64,000 bases of DNA from MFD09286-c1 sp963701015 (GCA_963701015.1 OY969556.1:3596001-3660000), one strand, 5' to 3'; numbered from the stretch's first letter, positions 36,477 through 45,008 are shown. The notes: generated by a model not told the origin, from the sequence alone. Numbers and translations are program-made.

Positions 36477-37232
36477 ATGTTCTTCATCCTTTCAAAAATA
36501 TTTTACTTCCTTGTAACGCCAATTTTCTGGATATTCCTATTCTTTCTGCTTGCATTATTTTTGAAAAATCAAAAAACGAAAAAATGGTTTTTGGTTTTAG
36601 GCATGCTGTTTTTATTATTTTTTACAAACGATTATATCTTTAATCGTGTTTGCCAAAAATGGGAATTACCTGTAAAATCGGCAAACGAAGTAAAATGTAA
36701 ATACGATTATGGTATTGTTTTGGGAGGTATGGCTTCAATAAATACAAGGACGAAAAAAATGAAAATTTCGGAATCTATTGACCGGATTTTACAAGCTATA
36801 ATTTTATATAAACAAGGCCGTATAAGGAAAATTGTTATAACAAGCGGATCAGGAAATGTATTCAACCAAAAAGAAAAAGAAGCAATTATATTGAAAGATT
36901 ATTGTGTGAAGTTTGGAATTGATTCCAGCGATATAATTATAGAATCAAATTCGAGAAATACGCATGAAAATGCACTATTTACGATGAAATTATTGCATTG
37001 CGAAAATACAAAAGTACTGCTTATAACTTCGGCATATCACATGCGGCGCTCAGCCGGATGCTTTAAAAAGGCTGGTTATATATTCGATATATATCCAACC
37101 GATTCTTATGAGTTTTCCTATTTAGGACCTGATGATTATTTTATGCCCAATAGCCAACCGCTTGAAAAATGGGGTGTTCTGATTAAAGAATGGATTGGTT
37201 TTGAAGTATATAAAATTGTGGGATATATTTAG
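36477..37232 (+). CDS. YdcF/ElyC-like DUF218 membrane protein
   Basis: A 251-residue protein with two N-terminal membrane helices (about 7-30 and 38-56), as in ElyC-type proteins, and a DUF218 Rossmann-like domain: YDYGIVLGGM, ESIDRILQAIILYKQGRIRKIVITSGSG, IESNSRNTHENALF with the conserved Ser/Arg-Asn-Thr segment, and LLITSAYHMRRSAGCFKKAG. ElyC in E. coli affects envelope polysaccharide and peptidoglycan pathways. A similar role here is inferred. It begins three bases after the DedA stop. Confidence 0.88.
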   Translation: MFFILSKIFYFLVTPIFWIFLFFLLALFLKNQKTKKWFLVLGMLFLLFFTNDYIFNRVCQKWELPVKSANEVKCKYDYGIVLGGMASINTRTKKMKISESIDRILQAIILYKQGRIRKIVITSGSGNVFNQKEKEAIILKDYCVKFGIDSSDIIIESNSRNTHENALFTMKLLHCENTKVLLITSAYHMRRSAGCFKKAGYIFDIYPTDSYEFSYLGPDDYFMPNSQPLEKWGVLIKEWIGFEVYKIVGYI

Positions 37233-37327
37233 AATTGGTTATTAGGTATTAGGTGTTAAAATCGTTTAATAAAATATAAATATTTTCATTGTTTCAATTC
37301 GTTTAAACTTTTTAAATCGTTAATTGT

Positions 37328-38512
37328 TTAAAAGCTATATTTCAACCTGAAATAAACCATATTTAAATTCAATTCCTGGTTATTTATTTTACCGCCAAAT
37401 TTTTGAGCAATAAGCGATGCATCGAGGTTTTGCGAAAGTGAATAGGTAAGTGAAGGTCCAATATAAAAACCTTTTATACCGGGCAAAAACATTCCGGCCA
37501 AACTTCCGGTCAATAGTGGTGTTATAGGATAACTTGCCTGCATCAATATATTATGTTTAACAAACGAAAGGTTCTTAACGGTCAATGGCGCACTATATAG
37601 CGATTCAAATGAAAAAGTTTCTGGATATTTCGCACCATCATATAGATATTCGGCCAACAACGAAAATGAATTCCCAAATGTATAATTAAAAGAAATTGAA
37701 GCCAATAAAACCCCTGTAGTATCACTAAACTTTTTCTCAGGCTGAAAATAACTGATTTCGCCTCTGAAAGCTAAACTTTGAATTGCACCACTCCAACCAA
37801 AACCAGCTACATAATCAGTTTGATTAAGTGTCCCTGCCAAAAACTGAAAATCGTAATCGAAAGCATTGAACTTATATAAGGCTGCAGCAGTAACTTGTTT
37901 GTCGCGGTTCATTTTCACGGCCAGTTCAGTAGATGAAACTTCTGAATTATAATATTGAAGCCTCAACGCATCACTCCCGGGACGCTCGACATAATCAACA
38001 TCGAAAAACGAATATGCATTAAAAATGTCGTTTGGATTCCATACCAAAGTTTGTCCCCAATTTATACGCTGCCGCCCCAGCGTTGCATGAAATTTTCCTT
38101 TTTCATAAGCTGCCCATAACCTATCAATTGTTGAATTTAAAACATATGAATTACCATCAGCCATGTTTTTGGTCAAATCCATAAACCCATTATCAGTTGC
38201 AAAACTTGCTGCGGTTGCAGAATTGTTTGTAACATTTTCTTCCATGGATAAACGGTTGCGCATTTCTAAAGCCATAGTTAAACCTTCAGTCGGAAAGAAT
38301 TTAAAATTTAAACGATTATGGATAAGGTCACTAATTGTCCATTGCTTGTTAATACTATCAAACATGGCGCTTTGCATATCACTGGTATAACCACCGATTG
38401 TAAATTTATCACTTTTATCCTGGGCATTTATAATAGTAAAATTTAATGCTAGAATTATCAAAATAAGCAAATGTGCCGATTTGCTAATTATATATTTAAT
38501 TTTGTTTCTCAT
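37328..38512 (-). CDS. Outer-membrane beta-barrel of an ABC export operon (DUF1302-like)
   Basis: A 394-residue protein with a signal peptide (about 1-30, ending INAQ) and a strand-rich barrel ending in Phe (MVYFRLKYSF). The segment WAAYEKGKFHATLGRQRINWGQTLVWNPNDIFN, followed by DVDYVERPGSDALRLQYY, resembles DUF1302-type barrels and related porins with a conserved GRQ-x-x-xWG motif. It is the last gene of the minus-strand operon of ABC ATPase, two FtsX permeases and a LolA-like protein. It is probably the outer-membrane end of that system. The substrate is unknown. Confidence 0.75.
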   Translation of the reverse strand: MRNKIKYIISKSAHLLILIILALNFTIINAQDKSDKFTIGGYTSDMQSAMFDSINKQWTISDLIHNRLNFKFFPTEGLTMALEMRNRLSMEENVTNNSATAASFATDNGFMDLTKNMADGNSYVLNSTIDRLWAAYEKGKFHATLGRQRINWGQTLVWNPNDIFNAYSFFDVDYVERPGSDALRLQYYNSEVSSTELAVKMNRDKQVTAAALYKFNAFDYDFQFLAGTLNQTDYVAGFGWSGAIQSLAFRGEISYFQPEKKFSDTTGVLLASISFNYTFGNSFSLLAEYLYDGAKYPETFSFESLYSAPLTVKNLSFVKHNILMQASYPITPLLTGSLAGMFLPGIKGFYIGPSLTYSLSQNLDASLIAQKFGGKINNQELNLNMVYFRLKYSF

Positions 38513-38529
38513 AGTAGAATATACAAATA

Positions 38530-38588
38530 AATTATTTGATATTTTTCATTATCACATTGAATAATTAGCATATTGAATCATTATCTAA
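38530..38588. repeat. AT-rich spacer of near-repeat words
   Basis: Between the ATPase gene and the barrel gene: CATTATCACATTG, GAATAATTAGCATATTG and AATCATTATCTAATTATT are loose copies of an ATTAGCACATT-like word also found at 39311-39354. Confidence 0.4.
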
Positions 38589-39290
38589 TTATTTAGTTTC
38601 ATCCGTTGAGACCTTCCCATCTACAAGCGTTATAACACGCCTGGCTTTTTTCACAACCCTGGGATCATGGGTTGAAAATATAAAAGTAATATTTTCATCA
38701 ATGTTGAGCTTTTCCATTATATCTAACAGTTTTTCTGCCGATTTTGAATCAAGGTTTGCCGTAGGTTCGTCAGCAAGAATAAACTTTGGTCGCGATGCCA
38801 ACGCGCGTGCAACCGCGACCCTTTGTTGTTGACCGCCAGAAAGCTTTGCCGGACGACTGTTCATTCTATCTCCCAATCCAACTGCTTTAAGTAATTCAGC
38901 ACTGCGTTCTTCCTTTTCTTTTTTCGGCCAGTTTTGCAAAAACATAATAAACTCAACATTTTCGCGTGCTGTTAAAACCGGAATAAGGTTATACGACTGA
39001 AATACAAATCCAATATTATGCATTCTGAAATCAATTAATTTAGAACTTTTCAAAGCACCAATATTTACACTGTCAATTTTAATTTCACCAGAAGTTGGGA
39101 AATCAATCCCACCAACCATATTCAAAAATGTGGTTTTGCCTGAACCAGAAGGACCCACGACTGCTGTAAATTCGCCTTGCTCAAACGAAATATTCAGATT
39201 TTCCAAAGCAATTACTTCGTTGCCATTTTCATGGTAAACCTTTGTTAATGAATTGGTTTCAATTATTTTATTTTCTTTAGCTGTTTCCAT
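38589..39290 (-). CDS. ABC transporter ATPase (LolD/MacB type)
   Basis: A 233-residue ATPase with all motifs: Walker A GPSGSGKTTFL (about 42-52), Q-loop GFVFQSYNLIPVLTARENV, signature LSGGQQQRVAVARAL (about 145-159), Walker B FILADEPTANLDS, and H-loop FIFSTHDPR. It belongs to the LolD/MacB/FtsE class that serves FtsX-type permeases involved in lipoprotein or lipid extraction from the inner membrane. The two preceding genes encode such permeases, so the three form a complete transporter. Confidence 0.95.
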   Translation of the reverse strand: METAKENKIIETNSLTKVYHENGNEVIALENLNISFEQGEFTAVVGPSGSGKTTFLNMVGGIDFPTSGEIKIDSVNIGALKSSKLIDFRMHNIGFVFQSYNLIPVLTARENVEFIMFLQNWPKKEKEERSAELLKAVGLGDRMNSRPAKLSGGQQQRVAVARALASRPKFILADEPTANLDSKSAEKLLDIMEKLNIDENITFIFSTHDPRVVKKARRVITLVDGKVSTDETK

Positions 39291-39310
39291 TATTATTATT
39301 TTTTAATTGA

Positions 39311-39354
39311 CTCATTAGCACATTAACAAATTAGCACATTGTTTCATTAGCTCA
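39311..39354. repeat. Intergenic repeat of ATTAGCACATT words
   Basis: CTCATTAGCACATT, AACAAATTAGCACATT and GTTTCATTAGCTCATT are three near-copies of a 14-16 base word filling the spacer between the second permease and the ATPase gene. There is no hairpin of note. Confidence 0.65.
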
Positions 39355-40656
39355 TTATAACTTTCTTATAGCTTCCGACGGGTTTAATTTTAATGCCTTT
39401 CGGGCAGGAACAACCGCTGATATAACACCTGCAATAATTACCATAATTACAATTTTGATATAAACATTAATATCGATATATGGATAAACCATAGAATTAA
39501 ATCCAAAGCCTGCCATTCCTGATTCAAACATAGATAAGTCGATTCCATGTTTGCCAAAATAGCTAACCAGCAACCACGACAAAAACATCCCTACTGCTGA
39601 ACCTGTTAACATTAACAAAATAGTCTCAAGCATAATCATTGAGAAAATTCTTAGCCGGTTCATTCCTATTGCCATTAACATTCCAATTTCACGAACCCTT
39701 TCCAATACTGCCATTAACATGGTATTTATAATTCCAAAGCTTAGAGCTAAGAAAATAATACTCATAAAAATATACAATAAATAATTCATCATACCATTCA
39801 TTAAATCAAGTTCAGGCATAATTTCCTTCCACGATTCAATGCTTAATTGGGAATTGTTGAATTTATTTTTTAATGTTGAAATTAGTGCGACACTCTTGTT
39901 ATCATCATAAACCGAAATGGCAATTTCATGCGCGGTTTGCCTTGAAACCCCTATAAGTTGAGCTAAATCAGACTTACGGACAAAAACACTCATTCCGTCG
40001 AAAGTTGAATTGCTTGTTTTAAAAATTCCTATAACTTTAAAAGCCGCAGTGGTAATATTTCCTGAAATGGATTGCATTGTAATAACTACCTTCGAATGTA
40101 ACTTCAATTTCAGTTTTTCTGCAATTTTTTCACCTATTAATATGCCGTTTTTCCTGTTATCTGTAAAATAATCCCCTTTTTTTATAAATTGATATATACC
40201 GGTTACTTGTTTTTCCTTTTGTGGATCAATGCCATTGAGCATAATTCCCTGACCTCCATTTGCTGAATTGATCATACAAACTAATTTTAAGCGCACTGTA
40301 TAAGCCTTAATTTCACTACAAGTATCCAGTGTTGAAATAATTTCAGGCATATCGAAAATGGTGTCGTTTATTTCTTTGTTGCCTTTAAACAGTGAATTAT
40401 GAATTTGAATATTTGACACTTCATTTCCAATAGCCATCTGTAAACGCTGAATAATCATCCCGTTCATGAACGAAGTGAACCCAACTCCGCCAATTACACC
40501 AAATACTATAGCAAATATTATAATCAGGCTCCGGCTTTTATTCCGCCAAATATTTTTCCAGGACAGGGATAATAAGCCCCACCAGGCCTCCCCAAAGGGG
40601 AGGAGTTTAAGACCATGCTTAATGGTTGGATTATTCATGTTATTTTGTGCTATCAT
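39355..40656 (-). CDS. FtsX-type ABC permease 2
   Basis: A 433-residue permease of the LolC/E-MacB class: an N-terminal helix (about 43-65) after WKNIWRNKSRSLIIIF, a large periplasmic MacB-like core (about 70-290), and three C-terminal helices with GIINTMLMAVLERVREIGMLMAIGM and the ending VVPARKALKLNPSEAIRKL. It pairs with the ATPase and with the permease 40711-41925. The N-terminus is odd: residues KLLPFGEAWWGLLSL come from a palindromic GC-rich element (CCTCCCCAAAGGGGAGG at 40587-40603) that seems to have entered the coding region. Confidence 0.9.
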   Translation of the reverse strand: MIAQNNMNNPTIKHGLKLLPFGEAWWGLLSLSWKNIWRNKSRSLIIIFAIVFGVIGGVGFTSFMNGMIIQRLQMAIGNEVSNIQIHNSLFKGNKEINDTIFDMPEIISTLDTCSEIKAYTVRLKLVCMINSANGGQGIMLNGIDPQKEKQVTGIYQFIKKGDYFTDNRKNGILIGEKIAEKLKLKLHSKVVITMQSISGNITTAAFKVIGIFKTSNSTFDGMSVFVRKSDLAQLIGVSRQTAHEIAISVYDDNKSVALISTLKNKFNNSQLSIESWKEIMPELDLMNGMMNYLLYIFMSIIFLALSFGIINTMLMAVLERVREIGMLMAIGMNRLRIFSMIMLETILLMLTGSAVGMFLSWLLVSYFGKHGIDLSMFESGMAGFGFNSMVYPYIDINVYIKIVIMVIIAGVISAVVPARKALKLNPSEAIRKL

Positions 40657-40710
40657 AAATTTTTTATTTTTATTTACCCTACCTGACGGGGAAGGTCGGG
40701 TGGGGCTTTC
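40563..40710. repeat. GC-rich palindromic repeats around the permease start
   Basis: A perfect 17-base palindrome-like element CCTCCCCAAAGGGGAGG (40587-40603) sits within the N-terminal codons of permease 2, next to AAGCCCCACCAGG. A second GC-rich piece (about 40677-40705; CCTGACGGGGAAGG, TCGGGTGGGGC) lies in the gap before the upstream gene. Both share the CCCCACC/GGTGGGGC word in opposite orientation. They contrast sharply with the AT-rich flanks and look like copies of one interspersed element. Confidence 0.75.
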
Positions 40711-41925
40711 TTATCTTCTCATTGCCTTTGTTATATCTAATTTATACAATGAATATAATGGAAACAGGAACACAATAATAATTATAGCAAATACAATATA
40801 TACCTGTTGTATAATATAATCAAACTGCCATGCTGTAGGTAAAATAGGTTCTAAGCCAAATGTTGAATAAGTATTCGCCATACTGGCAGACATACTTATA
40901 GGATGAAAATGAAAATAAGCAACAATCGGAAGGCTAAACAGAAAACCAAAAAATAAACCCAGCAGACATATAAATATAAGTTCCATTGAAACCATTGAAA
41001 CAAGTCTATGACGTTTCATCCCAACAGTCATCATTATTCCAAACTCGTGTTGCCGTTCTGCTATCATCATTAAAACCGTTCCAAACACACCAAAGCCAAC
41101 AATGAGGTATAACAATAAAATTAATATCATGCTGCTACCCTGCTTGCTTATATATATCTGATAAAGTTCTACCAGCATTTCTTTCCACGACATTACTTCG
41201 AAATGATTAGGACCAATAACCTTATTAATTTTCGAAACTATTTTATCCATATCTTGTGGATTGTTTAAATCAACTACCATTGAAGTAATCCTTCCCGGAG
41301 CTGAATAATAATCCTGGGCGACAGGAAGTGGCATAAAAACCATCTGGTTATCATACTCCGGTGCCGGAAGTTTCACAATGCCTATAATTCTATATATGCC
41401 ATTGGCTCCCATGCCTTGATAACCTTGACTTAGCAATACAATAGAATCATTTGTTTTCAGGTTAAGATATTTTGAAAGTCTTTCAGATAAAATTACGCCA
41501 GTGTCTATAAGGCTGAAATACCTGCCTGCCACAATTCTTTTGTCTAAGCCTGTAAATTCTTTTTCCAATAATGGATTAACCCCAACAGTAATAACACCTT
41601 TCGTTTTTTCACCGGTTGATGCTAGTGAAAACGATTCGAGGCGAGGAATTAACCCTTTAACCTGAGGAATTGATTTTATCTTTAGAAACGTGGGGTTGTC
41701 AGCAGCCATGCTGTAATCGAAGGTTTTATTGTCCCAGTATCCTTTATCATGAACCTGAACATAACCTGTATAGGAATGAAGAACACCATCAATAAGATTC
41801 AGCCACACACCCAGATTAAAGCCGCGCATTAAAATAGAAAAGAAAACAGCAAAAAATACCGAAGCCATTGTTATTAATGTTCGGCGCTTGTTCCGCCATA
41901 AGTTTCGCCAGGCTAATTTTATCAT
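40711..41925 (-). CDS. FtsX-type ABC permease 1
   Basis: About 404 residues from the ATG at 41925 (MIKLAWRNLWRNKRRTLITM). A GTG seven codons earlier (41946) opens the longer frame but lies in the flanking repeat. Layout: one N-terminal helix, a periplasmic MacB-like domain (about 45-275), then three helices with FGVFGTVLMMIAERQHEFGIMMTVGMKRH and the C-terminal LYKLDITKAMRR. Together with permease 2 and the ATPase it makes a two-permease Lol/Mac-type ABC exporter. It lies 55 bases before permease 2. Confidence 0.9.
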   Translation of the reverse strand: MIKLAWRNLWRNKRRTLITMASVFFAVFFSILMRGFNLGVWLNLIDGVLHSYTGYVQVHDKGYWDNKTFDYSMAADNPTFLKIKSIPQVKGLIPRLESFSLASTGEKTKGVITVGVNPLLEKEFTGLDKRIVAGRYFSLIDTGVILSERLSKYLNLKTNDSIVLLSQGYQGMGANGIYRIIGIVKLPAPEYDNQMVFMPLPVAQDYYSAPGRITSMVVDLNNPQDMDKIVSKINKVIGPNHFEVMSWKEMLVELYQIYISKQGSSMILILLLYLIVGFGVFGTVLMMIAERQHEFGIMMTVGMKRHRLVSMVSMELIFICLLGLFFGFLFSLPIVAYFHFHPISMSASMANTYSTFGLEPILPTAWQFDYIIQQVYIVFAIIIIVFLFPLYSLYKLDITKAMRR

Positions 41926-41935
41926 AGTAATTAGT

Positions 41936-41960
41936 GATTTGTGCACAGTGCTAAGTAAAC
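41936..41960. repeat. AGTGCT-type spacer flanking the S23 gene, downstream side
   Basis: TTAGTGATTTGTGCACAGTGCT and the following AAGTAAACCGTGC share the AGTGC/GCAC word with the spacer at 42361-42408 on the other side of the S23 gene. Confidence 0.4.
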
Positions 41961-41964
41961 CGTG

Positions 41965-42333
41965 CTATTTTTTAGACTTATAGTAATTTATTGTCCCGTT
42001 TATTAGTTTTTTACATTCAGTTATAATCTCCAGCAATTCGTTCAATTCAGATTCATTAATGTATGTTTGATCAAAAGAAAGGTAAAGCTGTGTTTCCAAT
42101 TCATATAATGAACCACGTGAGTAATTGAGAAATTGAATTGTTTCATTTTTCTGCAACCGTCCAATTCCCTCTGCAATATTTGATGGGACAGAAACACATG
42201 ATCTTCTCATTTGATTGGTCAAACTATATATTTCTTCCTTTGGAAATTTTTTGGTAACGTTATACAACTTATTTACCAACAACCTGGATTTTTTCCAGAC
42301 ATCCATTTCAATATATGATTTACTATTATCCAT
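41965..42333 (-). CDS. S23 four-helix-bundle protein
   Basis: A 122-residue protein of the S23 ribosomal / four-helix-bundle family, first seen in intervening sequences of 23S rRNA genes and also common as a lone gene in Bacteroidota. Signature: YIEMDVWKKSRLLVNKLYNVTKKFPKEE at the N-terminus, then LTNQMRRSCVSVPSNIAEGIGR (about 39-60), SRGSLYELETQLYLS and a final helix. It is not near an rRNA gene. It is inserted between the LolA-like gene and permease 1 of the ABC operon and is flanked by similar short repeats, as a small mobile cassette would be. Its function is unknown. Confidence 0.88.
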   Translation of the reverse strand: MDNSKSYIEMDVWKKSRLLVNKLYNVTKKFPKEEIYSLTNQMRRSCVSVPSNIAEGIGRLQKNETIQFLNYSRGSLYELETQLYLSFDQTYINESELNELLEIITECKKLINGTINYYKSKK

Positions 42334-42360
42334 TGCTATAATTATATTTTAAGATTTCTA

Positions 42361-42408
42361 AACTAAGTGCTCAGCACTAAGCACTATATTCTAGGCACTA
42401 TACACTAC
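42361..42408. repeat. AGCACTA-type spacer flanking the S23 gene, upstream side
   Basis: The run CTAAGTGCTCAGCACTAAGC, then ACTATATTCTAGGCACTATA and CACTAC repeats the word GCACTA(A/T) several times. It lies between the S23 start and the LolA-like gene stop. Together with 41936-41960 it brackets the S23 gene. Confidence 0.6.
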
Positions 42409-43154
42409 CTAATCTTCTTCATATTTTGCTGTGAAAAGAAATCATCGCCAATAGGTTTGTTAAATATGGCTTTGTCAAAATCGACAATTGTTTTATTGCC
42501 CGGCTTATCTGCTGGAATAATTTCGAAATGTGATGGAATTTCCCTATCGCCCATTAACTTGATTTTAGAAGCTGATTCAGTCTTTACAAGTTGTGAATCT
42601 TCATCATAATATTCAGTTTTCATTTGAAAATATCCTTTTTTGCTTATCCATTTTATTAGCGAACCCCAAACAATTGCTGCGTTTTCTTTGGGCACAAGTT
42701 TAATTTTGTAACATTCTTCGCCATTGCACATTTCACTTCCAATTAAAGTCTGGTCATAATCGTCAACAATGGAAGCTGCTTTGAGTAAATCGTCATTTGT
42801 AAAATCTGAACCCATCCAGCCTTGCGACATCATTGATGGCGGTAATTTTATCATTCGCTGGATATTCGGCATCCAGTTCCATATTTCATTTTTGCGTTTC
42901 AAAAATGCCTGACCTTTTTCTTTGGCAGGTTCTGTTATTACAGCCAAACTATACTCACTTCCTTTTGCCCATGAATGAAATGCAATGGTACGTTCCCAGG
43001 TTGGGCGTACTATGCTCATTCGCATATAACTTTCGTTGGTTTGACCCTGCATCAGGTCGTTAGCTTTTTTAACAATTTCTTTGGCCGATGGTTGTTGCGA
43101 AAAAGCTGCTATTGCTAAAAAAATCAGGATGGATGAGATTTTCAAAAATTTCAT
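42405..43154 (-). CDS. LolA-like outer-membrane lipoprotein-sorting protein
   Basis: A 249-residue periplasmic protein with a signal peptide (about 1-18) and a LolA-like open beta-barrel fold: AKEIVKKANDLMQGQTNESYMRMSI near the start, AFHSWAKGSEYSLAVITEPAKEKGQAFLKR, then IWNWMPNIQRMIKLPPSMMSQGWMGSDFTNDDLLK, a signature of the outer-membrane lipoprotein-sorting family. Such proteins carry acylated cargo across the periplasm. Its place in an operon with a Lol-type ABC exporter and an outer-membrane barrel supports that. It starts 20 bases after the small membrane protein. Confidence 0.88.
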   Translation of the reverse strand: MKFLKISSILIFLAIAAFSQQPSAKEIVKKANDLMQGQTNESYMRMSIVRPTWERTIAFHSWAKGSEYSLAVITEPAKEKGQAFLKRKNEIWNWMPNIQRMIKLPPSMMSQGWMGSDFTNDDLLKAASIVDDYDQTLIGSEMCNGEECYKIKLVPKENAAIVWGSLIKWISKKGYFQMKTEYYDEDSQLVKTESASKIKLMGDREIPSHFEIIPADKPGNKTIVDFDKAIFNKPIGDDFFSQQNMKKIR

Positions 43155-43174
43155 AACTATATATTTTTCAATAA

Positions 43175-43639
43175 TTACTTAAAATGCACATATCCAAATA
43201 AAATTACACTCCAAAAACAAATAATAATTGCCAACCCTATTAAAAGTACAATCATGTTTTTAATCCTGTAGCGGATTGAAATGATTAATTCTTTTGTTTT
43301 CTTATTTATATAGAAATGGCTAATGGCCAAAAGGTTTATTATTATTGCCAATAACGGTAATACTAAAAATACCAAAGGAATAAGCCATAACAAATAAGTT
43401 TCATGGTCAGTTTTAGCCATTATGTTTTGAAAAGTAGCAGGGAAATCGATACTTAAAAAGAAATGTAGCTTTAAGTAAATGACAAGAACCACTAAGGCTG
43501 GTACAAGAATAAAAATAGTCCCGATCCGTGATGATTTCCGCGCACTCATAATACTTATTTTCATCATTTCCTGATGCTTTACAAAATCCGTTTCGGGGGC
43601 ATCCAGGTTCTCCATTTTTTGTTCAAAATCGTTTTTCAT
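43175..43639 (-). CDS. Membrane protein downstream of an ECF sigma factor (possible anti-sigma)
   Basis: About 154 residues from the ATG at 43639; a longer frame begins at 43666 but adds a poor N-terminus. A charged cytoplasmic segment (about 1-38; MKNDFEQKMENLDAPETDFV) precedes three membrane helices (about 39-58, 82-107, 128-150). Bacteroidota ECF factors are often followed by a membrane protein with just this kind of acidic N-terminus, which can hold the sigma factor. No ZAS or FecR motif is present, so an anti-sigma role is inferred from position and layout only. Confidence 0.6.
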   Translation of the reverse strand: MKNDFEQKMENLDAPETDFVKHQEMMKISIMSARKSSRIGTIFILVPALVVLVIYLKLHFFLSIDFPATFQNIMAKTDHETYLLWLIPLVFLVLPLLAIIINLLAISHFYINKKTKELIISIRYRIKNMIVLLIGLAIIICFWSVILFGYVHFK

Positions 43640-43674
43640 AGCATTGAATTTTATTCTATAATGCAAAAAATAAA

Positions 43675-44247
43675 TTAGGTTGCACTTTCAAATAAAATTT
43701 TGAGTTTTTCGAGCCCTCTTGAAACAAGTGACTTTATTGTACCTTCTTTTTTATTAAGAATTTCAGCAATTTCAAGAATTGATTTTTTTTCAAAATAACG
43801 TAGAGCAATCACTTCCTGATATTTAATATCCATCTTTTTCAGACATTGCTGTACTTTCGCAAAATCTTCATCCATCTGCATTTCCTTTTCCAGCAATTGT
43901 TTTTCGCTTTGCGATTCTTCAAAATCAATAAATTTTTCAGCCGGTATTGAGGAAATATCCTGTAAAAATTTTGCTGTTTTATTTTTCCGGTAATAATAAT
44001 TTACTTCGTTCGTGGCAATGCGGTAAAGCCATGTAAGAACTGAAATATCTTTCCACACAAACGACTCGATTTTCAAGTATGCCTTTAAAAAAGTATCAGC
44101 GGCAATGTCGCGTGAAATATCATAGTCGCCTATACGTTTGAAAATATAATTAAATATACTTTTATAATAGGCATCAAATAATTTCCCAAATAACTCGGGA
44201 TTATTTTTAATTTGCTTCACCAGTTGTTTTTCTACTGCCAGTTCCAT
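43675..44247 (-). CDS. ECF sigma-70 factor
   Basis: A 190-residue ECF sigma factor with region 2 (about 19-90; LFDAYYKSIFNYIFKRIGDYDISRDIAADTFLKAYLKI, then SVLTWLYRIATNEVNYYYRKNK) and region 4 (about 127-185; LKKMDIKYQEVIALRYFEKKSILEIAEILNKKEGTIKSLVSRGLEKLKILF), with the helix-turn-helix intact. It is the second gene of the TetR-led operon, with a 35-base gap to the membrane protein that may restrain it. Its likely targets are envelope genes, perhaps its own operon. Confidence 0.93.
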   Translation of the reverse strand: MELAVEKQLVKQIKNNPELFGKLFDAYYKSIFNYIFKRIGDYDISRDIAADTFLKAYLKIESFVWKDISVLTWLYRIATNEVNYYYRKNKTAKFLQDISSIPAEKFIDFEESQSEKQLLEKEMQMDEDFAKVQQCLKKMDIKYQEVIALRYFEKKSILEIAEILNKKEGTIKSLVSRGLEKLKILFESAT

Positions 44248-44272
44248 CTAATTCAATTTGATAATGTGCTGA

Positions 44273-44325
44273 TTTGCTAATTTAAAAATTAACGCCCTAT
44301 TACTTATTCCTTTTAAATTAGCAAA
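44273..44325. repeat. 15-bp perfect inverted repeat between tetR-like and sigma genes
   Basis: TTTGCTAATTTAAAA (44273-44287) and TTTTAAATTAGCAAA (44311-44325) are perfect reverse complements with a 23-base loop. The transcript of the minus-strand operon would fold into a hairpin here, between the TetR stop (44350) and the sigma start (44247). There is no T run after it, so it is not a classical terminator. It might shape transcript processing, or simply be two facing copies of the local repeat word. Confidence 0.7.
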
Positions 44326-44349
44326 TTGGCATATTAAATAATCAGCAAA

Positions 44350-44952
44350 TTAATATATTGGTTTTTCAAGTCCTTTCAAAATTTTATCAACTATTTTTTC
44401 ATCATCAAAATTTGGTGTAGATTGTATTATATTGATCATTAAACCATCCATAACCGAATTGGTATGAATGGCATCGGCTTTGGGATTTTTTGAACCATTC
44501 TTTTTATAATATTTTTCCAATAAATCGAATTGCGAAATCATCATATTTTTATAATCCTTGTAAATAATTTCAGTGACTCCCGGTTGAAAAGCCAATGCAA
44601 AATACAATCTCCAAAAGTGTAAATTGCTCCTCATGATTTCGAAAACTTTTTTAAAGATTTTACGAAATTGGATTGAAGTAAGCATCTCATCAGAAAGGCC
44701 TTTATCTAAAAGCTCATTAAATATGTCGAAAAAATCTTTGAAACCATGATTTATGACAGCCTTTAAAAGTTCTTCCTTACTTTCGAAATAATTGTAGAGC
44801 AAACCTTTGGCAATTCCGGCATGTTGGGCTATCATACTTATGGACGCACCATGATAACCATAAGTTGCAAAAATCTCCAAAGCAGTTTCGAGGATCAACT
44901 CCCTTTTTTCCTGCTTTATTTCTTCAAATTGTACTTTCGTTTTTGGAGACAT
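44350..44952 (-). CDS. TetR family regulator, first gene of the ABC operon
   Basis: A 200-residue repressor with an N-terminal helix-turn-helix (about 13-60; KRELILETALEIFATYGYHGASISMIAQHAGIAKGLLYNYFESKEELLKAV), the classical TetR/AcrR pattern. A helical ligand domain of unknown inducer follows. It lies at the head of the minus-strand operon. The palindrome at 45009-45028 overlaps a likely promoter for it, so it probably represses itself and the sigma, LolA-like and ABC genes behind it. Confidence 0.93.
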   Translation of the reverse strand: MSPKTKVQFEEIKQEKRELILETALEIFATYGYHGASISMIAQHAGIAKGLLYNYFESKEELLKAVINHGFKDFFDIFNELLDKGLSDEMLTSIQFRKIFKKVFEIMRSNLHFWRLYFALAFQPGVTEIIYKDYKNMMISQFDLLEKYYKKNGSKNPKADAIHTNSVMDGLMINIIQSTPNFDDEKIVDKILKGLEKPIY

Positions 44953-45008
44953 ACTTTATTTAAATTTTAGAACCATGAATCAAGAACCAAGAAAATTAGT
45001 TAATTTTT

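Noticed and set aside
40466..40819. 117-codon frame on the plus strand
   Set aside because: It runs antisense to both permeases and through the GC-rich repeat; no protein features.
44273..44325. Terminator between TetR and sigma genes
   Set aside because: The stem is perfect but has a 23-base loop and no T run on the transcribed side.
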